DNA from: Rhodobacteraceae bacterium (ex Bugula neritina AB1)
Lineage (GTDB): Bacteria > Pseudomonadota > Alphaproteobacteria > Rhodobacterales > Rhodobacteraceae
Length of the DNA: 64,000 bases
Assembly: GCA_001730095.1 (NCBI GenBank)
Contig: MDLF01000032.1
Span: forward strand, 24,493 to 88,492
Reading direction: 5' to 3'
In this document: positions 9,298-17,562 of the stretch, piece by piece
Numbering within the stretch: position 1 is the stretch's first letter
Layout: each line of letters opens with the position of its first letter
Translations under genes and position numbers: made by a program
Notes under the pieces: model-generated
Databases searched by the model: none
What the model was told of the DNA's origin: nothing
Seen by the model: only the letters and a program-made list of their open reading frames with translations

Positions 9298-9395
9298 CTG
9301 GCCCAGGTTAGCCAGAGCAGCCCAGGTGTCACGTCACATGTTTGTGGGGCTGTTCTAAGCCAGCTTCAAAGCGGTCAATTGGCCTCGCAAAAGGT

Positions 9396-9476
9396 TCACA
9401 GCGCAACATCACCAAGCCTGGAATGCCGCAATTCCTCTTTCAGTCGACGCATGCCGATCTCCTCGTAGCCAGGGTG
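9396..9476 (-). pseudogene. possible 3' remnant of an unidentified gene
   Basis: On the minus strand, in a frame different from the LysE remnant beside it, a 26-codon reading ends at a stop at 9396-9398. It encodes HPGYEEIGMRRLKEELRHSR followed by LGDVAL. The charged, helix-like composition looks like the end of a real protein rather than noise, and it abuts the truncated lysE-like gene. It may be what remains of a gene fused to lysE by deletion. I cannot name the family. Confidence 0.25.
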
Positions 9477-9700
9477 CAGACCAGGTCAAGTGTCGCCATG
9501 GCCTGATCCAGCGCAGAGACAAAACCCAGTCCGATTGCTGCCGTCACGATCCAGGTTGCCAGATGATAGCCCGCATTGGCCGGAACCGTGGCGGCAAAAC
9601 CAAAGCGCGCGGCACTGGCGGCAAAGACCAGGTTGCCGGGGCCGGGGCTGTAGGCAAGCGGGAACAGGAACATGATCAGGGCTGCGGTTGTCTGGAGCAT
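9440..9700 (-). pseudogene. truncated LysE/RhtB-family amino-acid exporter
   Basis: The N-terminal portion is a clear LysE-family start: MLQTTAALIMFLFPLAYSPG followed by PGNLVFAASAARFG, with the family's conserved PGPGN motif and two membrane helices. The frame then ends after 86 codons in an unrelated tail (CTLATRRSACVD). Full family members have about 200 residues and five to six helices, so over half the protein is missing. A GAGG-type ribosome-binding site precedes the ATG at 9700. It lies just downstream of ald, an amino-acid gene. Confidence 0.7.
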
Positions 9701-9781
9701 CTTAAGACCTCTTGCTGCAGCGTCAGAAAGGCCATTTCCGACCTCCCGGTCGATCCGGTTTTTGCGCAAAAGGCAGGCATG

Positions 9782-9808
9782 AAAAAGCCCCGCCGGAGTG
9801 GCGGGGCT
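9782..9808 (-). terminator. Rho-independent terminator of ald
   Basis: On the minus strand, a perfect 9-bp stem AGCCCCGCC / GGCGGGGCT (arms 9786-9794 and 9800-9808) with a 5-base loop is followed by a T run (the A run at 9782-9786 on the plus strand). It lies about 30 bases after the ald stop. Confidence 0.88.
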
Positions 9809-9838
9809 TGGCAGTTTTCTTGTAGTCCCGAGGGCTGA

Positions 9839-10957
9839 TTACAGCGCCAGCGCCTCTTCCGGGGTGATGCAGTCCAGGCCCAGGGCCTCGCCCACCGCAG
9901 CATAGGTCAGCTTGCCTGCGTGCACGTTCAGGCCGTTCAGCAGGTGCTTGTCGTCCTTGCATGCCTGGCGCCAGCCTTTGTTGGCCAGGTTCAGCATGAA
10001 GGGCAGGGTGGCGTTGCCCAGTGCTTGGGTCGAGGTGCGCGCCACGGCGCCCGGCATGTTCGCCACACAATAGTGCATGATGCCGTCGACTTCATAGATC
10101 GGCTCGGCGTGGGTGGTCGCCTTGGAGGTCTCAAAGCAGCCGCCCTGGTCGATCGCAACGTCCACCAGCACTGCGCCCGGCTTCATTTCGCTGAGCTGTG
10201 CGCGGGACACCAGTTTCGGTGCCGCCGCACCCGGGATCAGAACCGCGCCGATTACCATGTCGGCCTCACGGACCAGCTCGGCAGTGGCGCCGGCGGTGGA
10301 GTACTGGTTCTTGAACTCGCGGCCGAAGACGTCGTCCAGATACTTCAGACGGGTCAGCGAACGGTCCAGGATGGTCACATCCGCGCCCATGCCTGCAGCC
10401 ACTTTGGCTGCGTGGGTGCCGACAACGCCGCCGCCGATCACAACAACCTTGGCTGGTGCTACGCCCGGGACGCCGCCCATCAGAACGCCGCGGCCGCCGT
10501 TGGCCTTTTGCAGGGTGTAGGCGCCGACCTGCGGTGCCAGACGACCGGCAACTTCCGACATCGGCGCCAGCAGCGGCAGGCCGCCGCGGTCATCGGTGAC
10601 GGTTTCATAGGCGATGGCGGTGCAGCCCGATTCCAGCAGGTCATGGGTCTGGTCCGGATCGGGTGCCAGGTGCAGGTAGGTGAACAGCAGCTGGTCTTTG
10701 CGCAGCATCTTACGTTCAACCGCCTGCGGTTCCTTCACCTTGACGATCATGTCGGCGGAGGCAAAGATTTCCTCGGCGGTGTCCAGGATGACGGCGCCGG
10801 CAGCGGCATAATCTTCGTCAGTAAAGCCGGCACCCAGGCCTGCGCCTTTCTGAATGACAACGTCGTGGCCGTGGGAAACTGCTTCGCGGGCAGCATCCGG
10901 GGTCATGCCGACGCGGAATTCCTGCGGTTTGATTTCGGTGGGGCAGCCGATTTTCAT
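9839..10957 (-). CDS. ald: alanine dehydrogenase
   Basis: Cytoplasmic NAD-dependent enzyme that interconverts L-alanine with pyruvate and ammonia. The 372-residue length is standard. It starts [20 protein letters not shown]. The active-site region includes VKVKEPQ (catalytic Lys) and [10 protein letters not shown] (catalytic His). The Rossmann nucleotide-binding motif is [20 protein letters not shown] at about residues 170-190, with a downstream Asp for NAD specificity (VTILDRSL). It is divergent from an Lrp/AsnC regulator, a classical arrangement in alphaproteobacteria where the Lrp-type protein activates ald in response to alanine. Confidence 0.96.
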   Translation of the reverse strand: MKIGCPTEIKPQEFRVGMTPDAAREAVSHGHDVVIQKGAGLGAGFTDEDYAAAGAVILDTAEEIFASADMIVKVKEPQAVERKMLRKDQLLFTYLHLAPDPDQTHDLLESGCTAIAYETVTDDRGGLPLLAPMSEVAGRLAPQVGAYTLQKANGGRGVLMGGVPGVAPAKVVVIGGGVVGTHAAKVAAGMGADVTILDRSLTRLKYLDDVFGREFKNQYSTAGATAELVREADMVIGAVLIPGAAAPKLVSRAQLSEMKPGAVLVDVAIDQGGCFETSKATTHAEPIYEVDGIMHYCVANMPGAVARTSTQALGNATLPFMLNLANKGWRQACKDDKHLLNGLNVHAGKLTYAAVGEALGLDCITPEEALAL

Positions 10958-11095
10958 TTTGATATCTCCTCAAACTCTCTGCATCCAGCTTGGGGGAGCT
11001 GCGACAAAAGGTGCTGCTTTTTTGAGCGGAATAAAAACATGCCTTTCGAAGAATCTTCACGTATACTGCCGGAATACAGCAAGGATCTTCGCAAA
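10958..11095. promoter_or_regulatory. divergent ald / Lrp control region
   Basis: This 138-base region separates two divergent genes, ald and its probable Lrp-family regulator. It must hold both promoters and the regulator's sites. It contains an A-rich tract around 11025-11045 and a weakly palindromic stretch around 11038-11075, but I cannot assign exact operators by eye. Confidence 0.5.
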
Positions 11096-11554
11096 ATGTC
11101 GTTAGACGAAACAGATCGTCGCATTCTGTCGGTGCTTCAAAAGCAGGGCCGTGTTTCCAACGCCGATCTGTCGGACCGGGTGCACCTGTCTGCCTCGGCC
11201 TGCCACCGGCGGGTGCAGCGGCTGGAGGCAGAAGGGTACATCCGCGACTATGTTGCACTGCTGGATGCACGAAAGATGAACGTGCCGACCACCGTATTTG
11301 TGGAGATTACCCTGTCGGGGCAGGCGGATGAAGTGCTGGATGCGTTCGAAAAGGCAGTGTCGCGTATCCCGGATGTGCTGGAGTGTCACCTGATGGCCGG
11401 CACTGCGGATTACATCCTCAAAGTGGTGGCAGAAAACACTGAGGATTTCGCCCGCATCCATCGCCAGTATCTGGCACGTCTGCCGGGGGTGGCGCAGATG
11501 CAGTCGAGTTTTGCCTTGCGCACGGTGTTCAAAACTACGGCGCTGCCAGTCTGA
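11096..11554 (+). CDS. Lrp/AsnC-family transcriptional regulator (probable ald regulator)
   Basis: The 152-residue protein has an N-terminal helix-turn-helix (LDETDRRILSVLQKQGRVSN, then DLSDRVHLSASACHRRVQRL) and a C-terminal RAM/ActD effector domain (VFVEITLSGQADEVLDAFEK; CHLMAGTADYILKVVAEN). That is the standard Lrp architecture. The ATG at 11096 puts the conserved LDETDRRIL at the N-terminus, with AAGGA upstream; an in-frame ATG at 11039 would add 19 residues. Its position opposite ald supports the role of alanine-responsive activator; this is inference from family and context. Confidence 0.92.
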   Translation: MSLDETDRRILSVLQKQGRVSNADLSDRVHLSASACHRRVQRLEAEGYIRDYVALLDARKMNVPTTVFVEITLSGQADEVLDAFEKAVSRIPDVLECHLMAGTADYILKVVAENTEDFARIHRQYLARLPGVAQMQSSFALRTVFKTTALPV

Positions 11555-11624
11555 GGCCAGTCTGAAGCAGGGCTTCAGGTGGCGGTATGGCTGCCCTCTT
11601 CCTGTGCACCGGAACAGCGCTAAT

Positions 11625-12473
11625 TCAGGCCGGGCCGGGATAGGTGAACAGCAAAAGATGTGCAAAGTTGAAGGCAAAGTGCATCAGCACCGGCGCGCAG
11701 AACCGGCCCGATCCCCAATATCCCAGCCCGCAGGCCAGCCCCAGAAGCGTTGCAAATGCAGCCACCGCAGGGCCGGCGCCGATGTGGGCGAGGCCGAACA
11801 GCAGGCTGGCAGTGGCAATGCCGACCGCAGGCCCGAAGGATCGGGTCAGGCCCTGCTGCAGATAACCGCGGAAGAAGGCTTCTTCTGCCAGGCAGGTGAG
11901 CAGCAGGTTTGAGGCCATCCATAGGAGGGTCCACTCCGGCAGCGACAGCTCCAGGTGCAGCGCGCCAGTCAGCAGGGCGGCTGGCAGCAGCGCGGCGAGG
12001 AGCAGCAAGCCAGACAGCCAGGCCGAACGCCCAGCAGGATCATTGGGCTGCAACAGCGCAGGCCAGGCGAGCAGCAGGACAAAAAACACCAGCGGCTTGT
12101 CGAGGTTCAAATGCAGTGAATAGGGGGCGCTGGCAGGACCGGCCTGGACCTGATCGAGGATCAGCAGGTTGTGCACCCCCGGCAGCAGATGTGCGCCAAG
12201 CGCCAGCGCCCACAAGGCCAGCGCCAGATGGCTGATCAGTTTGGCAGGACCGCGGATGCGGGCCACAAAGGCGGCACACAGCAGCCCCGCGGCCAGTGCC
12301 GTCAGCGCCAGCGGCTCCAGATGGCCAAGTGCCAAAGCCGCAGCGCCAAAGACCGCAAGCAGGGCAAAGGCCAGGTGACGCTGCCCGGCCCAGCCCAAGG
12401 CAAGCGCCGTCATCAGGATCAGCCAGGGGCAGGTTTGTGGCAGGGGTGTCAGAAAAATGCTCATGACCGGCAC
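11625..12473 (-). CDS. CPBP-family intramembrane metalloprotease
   Basis: Polytopic inner-membrane protein of 282 residues, almost entirely hydrophobic, with roughly eight helices. The CPBP (Abi, PF02517) catalytic motifs are visible: LAEEAFFRGYLQQ with the Glu-Glu pair and Arg, FGLAHIG with the second-motif His, and HFAFNFAHLLLF near the C-terminus with the third His/Asn. Members process membrane substrates or modify proteins such as CAAX-like targets; the substrate here is unknown. An alternative start three codons downstream (12464) is possible. It is divergent from ppk2. Confidence 0.88.
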   Translation of the reverse strand: MPVMSIFLTPLPQTCPWLILMTALALGWAGQRHLAFALLAVFGAAALALGHLEPLALTALAAGLLCAAFVARIRGPAKLISHLALALWALALGAHLLPGVHNLLILDQVQAGPASAPYSLHLNLDKPLVFFVLLLAWPALLQPNDPAGRSAWLSGLLLLAALLPAALLTGALHLELSLPEWTLLWMASNLLLTCLAEEAFFRGYLQQGLTRSFGPAVGIATASLLFGLAHIGAGPAVAAFATLLGLACGLGYWGSGRFCAPVLMHFAFNFAHLLLFTYPGPA

Positions 12474-12649
12474 ATAATCCGCCCATTTCGAGGATTTCCA
12501 GCCTGTTGTGAAGGGGCTTTTGGGCTTTTGCGCTTGAACCTGCCGGGGAATTCCGATTGCCTTGGGGGAGGCTGCAAGGGGGCTCAGCCCGTCTCATAGC
12601 GCCGCTAGCAGGCTGACTTTGCATCACCAGACAAGGAAGGAACCCGCCC

Positions 12650-13567
12650 GTGACCCGCGAATTTGAAACCGCCTCCCTCGCTTGGCTGGAAGCGGAGCTG
12701 CAGGACACGCTGGACGAGGACATTGAAATCGAGTTCTCCGAGCCGATGCTGAGCCAGGAGATCCGAAAGATCTACCGTGAGCAGCACCCGGAGATGCTGG
12801 ATCGGCAGGTTTACTTCCGCAATCTTTTGCGGCTGCAGGCCGAGCTGATCAAAGTGCAGGATTGGGTGCAACAGACCGGCGCCAAGGTCTGTATCCTGTT
12901 TGAGGGTCGCGATGCAGCGGGCAAGGGCGGGGTGATCAAGCGGATCACCCAGCGGCTGGACCCGCGGGTGGCCCGGGTGGTGGCACTGCCAGCGCCGAAC
13001 CGCCGCGAACAAAGCCAATGGTATTTCCAGCGCTATGTGCCGCATCTGCCTGCTGGCGGCGAAATCGTGCTGTTTGACCGTTCCTGGTACAATCGGGCGG
13101 GGGTCGAACAGGTGATGGGCTTTGCCACCGAGGAGCAGGTGGAACAGTTCTTTCAGGACGTACCCGAATTTGAGCGAATGCTGGCACGGTCCGGAATCAT
13201 TCTGCTGAAATACTGGTTCTCGATCACCGACGAAGAGCAGCAGCTGCGGTTCATGATGCGCATTCATGATCCAATGAAACAGTGGAAGCTGTCGCCTATG
13301 GATCTGGAGAGCCGAATCCGCTGGGAGCAATACACCAAGGCCAAGGAGGAAATGCTGGAACGCACCAATATTCCCGAGGCCCCCTGGTATGTTGTCGAGG
13401 GCAACGACAAAAAACGCGAACGGCTGAACTGCATCGAGCACCTGTTGACCAAGATCCCCTATGAAGAAGTGCCGGTTGAAAAAGTGGAGCTGCCGGACCG
13501 CAAGTACAATCCGGATTACGAGCGCCAGGTGCTGCCGGATGAACTGTATGTGCCAAAGATTTACTGA
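12650..13567 (+). CDS. ppk2: polyphosphate kinase 2
   Basis: Transfers phosphate between polyphosphate and nucleotides. The 305-residue protein has the PPK2 core: Walker A FEGRDAAGKGGVIKR at about residue 84, the lid and Walker B VLFDRSWYNRAGVEQVMGF, and RIHDPMKQWKLSPMDLESR and RWEQYTKAKEEML of the PPK2 family. The C-terminus (PWYVVEGNDKKRERLNCIEH) is also typical. Length indicates a single-domain, class I type PPK2. The start is a GTG with AAGGAAGG upstream. Nothing in the neighbourhood indicates special regulation. Confidence 0.95.
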   Translation: MTREFETASLAWLEAELQDTLDEDIEIEFSEPMLSQEIRKIYREQHPEMLDRQVYFRNLLRLQAELIKVQDWVQQTGAKVCILFEGRDAAGKGGVIKRITQRLDPRVARVVALPAPNRREQSQWYFQRYVPHLPAGGEIVLFDRSWYNRAGVEQVMGFATEEQVEQFFQDVPEFERMLARSGIILLKYWFSITDEEQQLRFMMRIHDPMKQWKLSPMDLESRIRWEQYTKAKEEMLERTNIPEAPWYVVEGNDKKRERLNCIEHLLTKIPYEEVPVEKVELPDRKYNPDYERQVLPDELYVPKIY

Positions 13568-13636
13568 GCTCAGATACTGGACGTAAGAAAGGGGCACACC
13601 GTGGCGCGCCCCTGCTGTTTTGGTTCGGCAGGATGG

Positions 13637-14728
13637 TCAGAATAGGAAATCACCAGAGCTGAGGTCTTGCTCTGTGATGCCTGCCAGCAACATGCCGTCA
13701 CCGTCAATGTCCGTGATCAGCAAGCCATTTGAGGTTTGCCGAGTATGATTGTTCATCAGGTCGCCGTAGCTGGTGATGCCATCCGCGTTGCGGAGGTCAA
13801 TCCGTTCACCGCTGGCACTGGGATTGAAGTCGGTGACGGTGTCGTCGCCAGAACTGAAGACAAAGATATCACCGCCGCCCTTGCCGGTCAGTTTGTCGTT
13901 GCCGGAGCCGCCGTCGAGAGTGTCGCGGCCAGTGCCGCCCCAAAGTTTGTCGTTGCCGCTGCCTCCGTCTATGTCGTCAGAGCCGGACTGACCGCGCAGT
14001 TTGTCATTGCCGCTGCCACCGTTCAGGTCATCATCGCCGCCGCCGCCTTGCAGGGTATCTGCCTGGCTGCCTCCGTTCAGAGCGTCGTGGCCGCCCATGC
14101 CTTTCAGCTTGTCACGGCCGTCATTGCCGTCCAGGCGGTCACTGCCGCTGCTTCCAGTCAGTGTGTCGTTACCGGCCAGCCCATCGAGGTTGCCGGAGCT
14201 GGTGAGGGTGATGGCATCGTTGCCCATGGTGGCCTGTCCGGTGCTGCCACCGGAGCCGCCACCAGAGCCATTGTCCAGCTGTAGCTGGGCGCTGGTCTTG
14301 GCGAAATTCTGGGTGACCATAACTGCGTCCCAGCCTTTGAAATTGCCCTGCTCGATGCCAATACCAATTACTTCGACATTGGCATTCAGGATGTTGGCAC
14401 GGTGCCCTGGGCTGTTCATCAGAGAATTGTGCAGATCGATCACGTCATCGGCCAGGCCAGGGGCGCCGCGCTCGCTTTGCCAGGCGATGTTTTCCGCCCA
14501 GGTCCAGCTGCCGGAGAAGGCAAAGCCTGCATCCTCCATCCGATCACCTGCACTGGAGCCGCCGGAACCTGTGTGGGAGAACACATCCGCTTGCAGCATC
14601 CATTCGCTGTGGTCCTCAGCGGAATCGTTGAGCCGCAGCTCCAGCTGAACCGGGTTAAGCCCGCGTGAAGTGCGCTCAGCGTTGATCAGCTCGAGCATCT
14701 GCCGCTCGAGATCGCTTGCCTGTGACAT
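13637..14728 (-). CDS. CAP/SCP-domain protein with RTX calcium-binding repeats
   Basis: The N-terminal half is a CAP (cysteine-rich secretory/PR-1-like) domain: LELINAERTSRGLNPVQL, EDHSEWMLQADVFSHTG with its His, and NSPGHRANILNANVEVIGIG. The C-terminal half, about residues 175-310, is a run of glycine/aspartate nonapeptides of the GGxGxDxLx type (GLAGNDTLTG, GGSGNDKLRG, GGTGRDTLDG), then a closing FVFSSGDDTVTDFNP. RTX proteins are exported by type I secretion using an uncleaved C-terminal signal and fold on binding calcium outside the cell. There is no N-terminal signal peptide, as expected. The ATG at 14728 has GGAG 9 bases upstream; 14743 is an alternative. Confidence 0.9.
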   Translation of the reverse strand: MSQASDLERQMLELINAERTSRGLNPVQLELRLNDSAEDHSEWMLQADVFSHTGSGGSSAGDRMEDAGFAFSGSWTWAENIAWQSERGAPGLADDVIDLHNSLMNSPGHRANILNANVEVIGIGIEQGNFKGWDAVMVTQNFAKTSAQLQLDNGSGGGSGGSTGQATMGNDAITLTSSGNLDGLAGNDTLTGSSGSDRLDGNDGRDKLKGMGGHDALNGGSQADTLQGGGGDDDLNGGSGNDKLRGQSGSDDIDGGSGNDKLWGGTGRDTLDGGSGNDKLTGKGGGDIFVFSSGDDTVTDFNPSASGERIDLRNADGITSYGDLMNNHTRQTSNGLLITDIDGDGMLLAGITEQDLSSGDFLF

Positions 14729-15361
14729 CGTAAACTGCTCCATGAGTGAGCCGGTTCCCCGGCGGTGCGCCACCCGGTTAAAGGAAATTAAGTTTGCGTG
14801 AAGGGTAGGTAAGTAATTTGGCAGTTTTGCGGCAAAGCTCTGCCCGTTCGATGGCTAGGACTGCGCGGATTGTTGCGCGTTCTGCCGGTTCACGGGTGCG
14901 CAGATAGGCAGCGGCAACTGTCCGCTGTCCTGCGCCCTGCCGGGAGGCCGCTAGCGGATTCGGCCATGCAGAAGTTGACTACGGGAAAGAGATTGCGGGG
15001 GGGGCGGAAGCGATCCGGACGCCGCCGGGGGGGATGGCAGCGTCCGGTAAATTGGACCCCCGTGGGAGGGGAGGCGAGCCTTGTTTACAGGGACCAAGAC
15101 CAGCGCCGGTTAAAGGGGGGGGAAGCGCCGCCTGCCCAAGGGATCCAGAAAACCGGGAGTTCCAGGCCCGGCCGGCGGGGCAATTGTTAGGGAAACGCAA
15201 CTTAACAGCCCTGCCGTGGCTTTAGGTATAGCATGGCTTGGAAAAGAAATACACCCTAAAGATGTGTTTGAGATCAATTTAATATTTTTACGTGTGCATC
15301 TGATGCATGGAAGAAGCGGCTGCGCTGCAGCCCCGCCAAAACGAAGTGCCCCAAATGACAA
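14729..15361. other. long intergenic region with G-runs, no convincing gene
   Basis: About 630 bases separate the RTX gene from the rpsU terminator. Several short open frames exist on both strands but none has recognisable content or a good ribosome-binding site. The stretch 14995-15130 carries unusual guanine runs of seven to nine (near 14997, 15029 and 15113), and 15240-15300 turns AT-rich. Upstream control of the RTX gene may lie in the AT-rich part near 14780-14820. Confidence 0.4.
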
Positions 15362-15385
15362 ACCCCCGGGCAGAGCCGCGGGGGT
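15362..15385 (-). terminator. Rho-independent terminator of rpsU
   Basis: Stem ACCCCCG (15362-15368) and CGGGGGT (15379-15385), followed on the minus strand by TTTGTCATTT. It lies about 75 bases downstream of the rpsU stop. Confidence 0.65.
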
Positions 15386-15457
15386 CGTCTGATCTTCAGT
15401 TCGGGCTGATCCTGAGACCCGCCCTAGTGCTGTCCAAAGCTGGAGAGCAAGGCGTGC

Positions 15458-15664
15458 TTACAGCAAACCTTCGCGCTGTGCTTTCTTACGTGCCAGTTTA
15501 CGGGCACGGCGGATCGCTTCAGCTTTCTCGCGCGCTTTTTTCTCGGACGGCTTTTCGAAATGTTGCTTGAGCTTCATTTCGCGGAAGACGCCTTCACGCT
15601 GCAGCTTTTTCTTCAGGGCACGAAGCGCCTGATCGACGTTGTTGTCGCGAACACTAACCTGCAT
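15458..15664 (-). CDS. rpsU: 30S ribosomal protein S21
   Basis: Small basic ribosomal protein of 68 residues, of normal length for alphaproteobacteria. [20 protein letters not shown] is the conserved N-terminus, [20 protein letters not shown] the middle, and the rest is an Arg/Lys-rich helix. S21 sits at the mRNA exit side of the 30S subunit and helps initiation. The gene is divergent from COQ9 and has its own terminator. Confidence 0.97.
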   Translation of the reverse strand: MQVSVRDNNVDQALRALKKKLQREGVFREMKLKQHFEKPSEKKAREKAEAIRRARKLARKKAQREGLL

Positions 15665-15791
15665 GTGGTTTTCACCACCTTTCTAAGTTGAGTTGCAAGG
15701 ATTTGCAGGAAGTGGCCATATAGCAAAGCGCTGCAAATTTGTCTAGTAGGGTGGCGGAACCTATCAGAACGCTGCCGGCGGGAGGGTGCAA

Positions 15792-16493
15792 ATGAGCAAA
15801 GATCAGGACCACGCACAGGACGATATCAAGGAAAAACTGCTGGATGCGGCCTTGATGCATGTGCCTTTTGATGGCTGGTCAGAGGTCACATTCCGCGCGG
15901 CCTGCCAGGATGCGGATGTGTCTGAGGTGCTGGCCCAAGCCATCTGTCCGCGCGGCGGTGTAGATCTGGCGCTGTCCTATCACGCACGCGGCGATTCGCT
16001 GATGCTTGAACGGCTGAAGAGCGCAGACCTGACCGGCCTCAGGTTCCGCGACAAGGTGGCAGCCGCGGTACGGTTCCGGCTGGAAGCGGTCGACGACAAA
16101 GAGGCGGTGCGCCGCGGCACCACGCTGCTCACTCTGCCGCAATACGCGGGCGACGGGGTCAAGGCGATCTGGGGCACCTGCGATCTGATCTGGGAGGCGC
16201 TGGGCGACGGCGCGGATGATTTCAACTGGTACACCAAACGGGCATCTCTGGCAGGCGTCTATTCGTCAACCGTGCTGTACTGGCTGGGCGACGACAGCCT
16301 GGATCATCAGGCAACCTGGGACTTCCTGGACCGGCGTATTGATAACGTCATGGACTTTGAAAAGCTCAAAGCAGGGCTGCAAAAGAACCCGCTTCTGAAG
16401 CCGCTGCTGGCGGGGCCGAACTGGCTGGCTGAGCAGATCAAACCACCAAAACCATCCGGCGGTCTGCCGGGCATCCTGAACCCGAAACGGTAA
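15792..16493 (+). CDS. COQ9 family ubiquinone biosynthesis protein
   Basis: The 233-residue protein has the COQ9 pattern: a TetR-like helical N-terminus (DIKEKLLDAALMHVPFDGWS, EVTFRAACQDADVS), then the lipid-binding COQ9 domain (YTKRASLAGVYSSTVLYWLG, DFLDRRIDNVMDFEKLK). COQ9 binds isoprenoid lipid and supports COQ7 hydroxylation in ubiquinone synthesis in mitochondria; the alphaproteobacterial relatives are inferred to act likewise. A GGAGG ribosome-binding site lies 7 bases before the ATG at 15792; a GTG two codons upstream is less likely. It is divergent from rpsU. Confidence 0.92.
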   Translation: MSKDQDHAQDDIKEKLLDAALMHVPFDGWSEVTFRAACQDADVSEVLAQAICPRGGVDLALSYHARGDSLMLERLKSADLTGLRFRDKVAAAVRFRLEAVDDKEAVRRGTTLLTLPQYAGDGVKAIWGTCDLIWEALGDGADDFNWYTKRASLAGVYSSTVLYWLGDDSLDHQATWDFLDRRIDNVMDFEKLKAGLQKNPLLKPLLAGPNWLAEQIKPPKPSGGLPGILNPKR

Positions 16494-16527
16494 TCCGATC
16501 CTCCGAAAACAGGGAGGGTCCGGATTA
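16491..16527 (+). terminator. possible terminator hairpin after COQ9
   Basis: TAATCCG...TCCTCC pairs imperfectly with GGAGGG...CCGGATTA around a short loop; the stem includes the COQ9 stop codon. There is no good T run, so termination efficiency is doubtful. Confidence 0.4.
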
Positions 16528-16761
16528 AACCAATTGGCAAGGCCGGTGGCATGACCATCCGGCCCAGGCCTGCGCAGACGCAGGACTTGCCCGCTATGGG
16601 GTCTTGTGTCAATATTAAATCAACCAAAAGTGGCGAATAATCTTCTGCTGTCTGGTCGTGAAACGGCTTTTCAGCAGGCAGGATCTGTCTGGGCTTCTGT
16701 CCCTGGCAAAGCCGGCCGGTGGCCGGTCTGAAACCTTGGTGTCTAAACAAGAGGAGCGGCA

Positions 16762-17436
16762 ATGAAAGATCTGAAAAGTGACTCGCCATTTGTGCTGGCT
16801 TTGACAATCGTGAAGTCGAAACAGGATTTAGGCGACGGGATTGCGGCCAGCGATGACGTGTTGATTTGCGTTCGCAACGAGGACATCAATGAGACCCATC
16901 CGAATGTCATCAGCGTGCCCACCCAGCGAATCCCGGCTGTTCTGGCAGAGAAGATAATCGCCGCCGGAGCCGAAGAGGGCAGCAGCGGCAGTACCACGAT
17001 TTACCGGGGGCAGGCGGCCTCCAGCAAATCCGCAAACGGTCACAGTGAAATCATTTACGCCGTTGAGAGCCTTCTGGCGGGCAAGCTTGGGCTTGCGGAT
17101 GCGATCGAGCGCGGCGAATTTTCCTTTACGGCCCGTCTTGCAGGCAACCAGATAGGCACGGCCAACCATCCGGAGTTTCATGGAACCGACCGGCCAGACC
17201 ACGAAGACCTGCAGATGATGAACATCATGGTGCGGGTTGACCGAGGGGCTGAGCTGCTGGGGGAACCGACAGTCAGCTATGATCACGTAAAATGGGTGTC
17301 CATCGACAAGTTCCGCACCATGTGGGCAAACGGCAAGCAACCCACGGATGTCGGGTTTACAGGCGAAGAGTCGTTCCGTCTTTGCATTCACGGTCTTTGC
17401 ATTTCTTCCTCGGCGGATGTTCTCGCCGTTATCTGA
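16762..17436 (+). CDS. hypothetical protein, possibly a degenerate Nudix-like fold
   Basis: The 224-residue protein starts after a good GAGGAG ribosome-binding site. It has no signal peptide or membrane segment. The segment VESLLAGKLGLADAIERGEF at about residues 101-120 resembles the helix of a Nudix box, but the catalytic Arg-Glu and Glu-Glu residues are not in place, so hydrolase activity is doubtful. The beginning (FVLALTIVKSKQDLGDGI, DVLICVRNEDINETHPNV) would fit the first strands of a Nudix domain. It lies between COQ9 and a quinone reductase, with no operon evidence. I do not recognise a close family. Confidence 0.6.
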   Translation: MKDLKSDSPFVLALTIVKSKQDLGDGIAASDDVLICVRNEDINETHPNVISVPTQRIPAVLAEKIIAAGAEEGSSGSTTIYRGQAASSKSANGHSEIIYAVESLLAGKLGLADAIERGEFSFTARLAGNQIGTANHPEFHGTDRPDHEDLQMMNIMVRVDRGAELLGEPTVSYDHVKWVSIDKFRTMWANGKQPTDVGFTGEESFRLCIHGLCISSSADVLAVI

Positions 17437-17562
17437 AACGCTGCTCGCTTTCCCCTATGCCGTCGGAGATTTCGCAAAGGCGCCAGACTGCGGCGCCTTT
17501 GCTGTTTGCGCTGATCTGGCCGGATGCTAGGCAGGAGCCAAGGATCAGGAGGACATATTCCG

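Noticed and set aside
9920..11095. Long plus-strand frame extending the Lrp gene by about 390 codons upstream
   Set aside because: The extension is antisense to ald; only the part from 11096 matches Lrp.
13790..14170. Short direct DNA repeats within the RTX gene as a candidate repeat array
   Set aside because: They encode the glycine/aspartate nonapeptides of the protein and are explained by it.
13736..14284. Plus-strand Val/Ala-rich open frame of 182 codons
   Set aside because: It is the complement of the RTX repeats; its periodicity only mirrors them.
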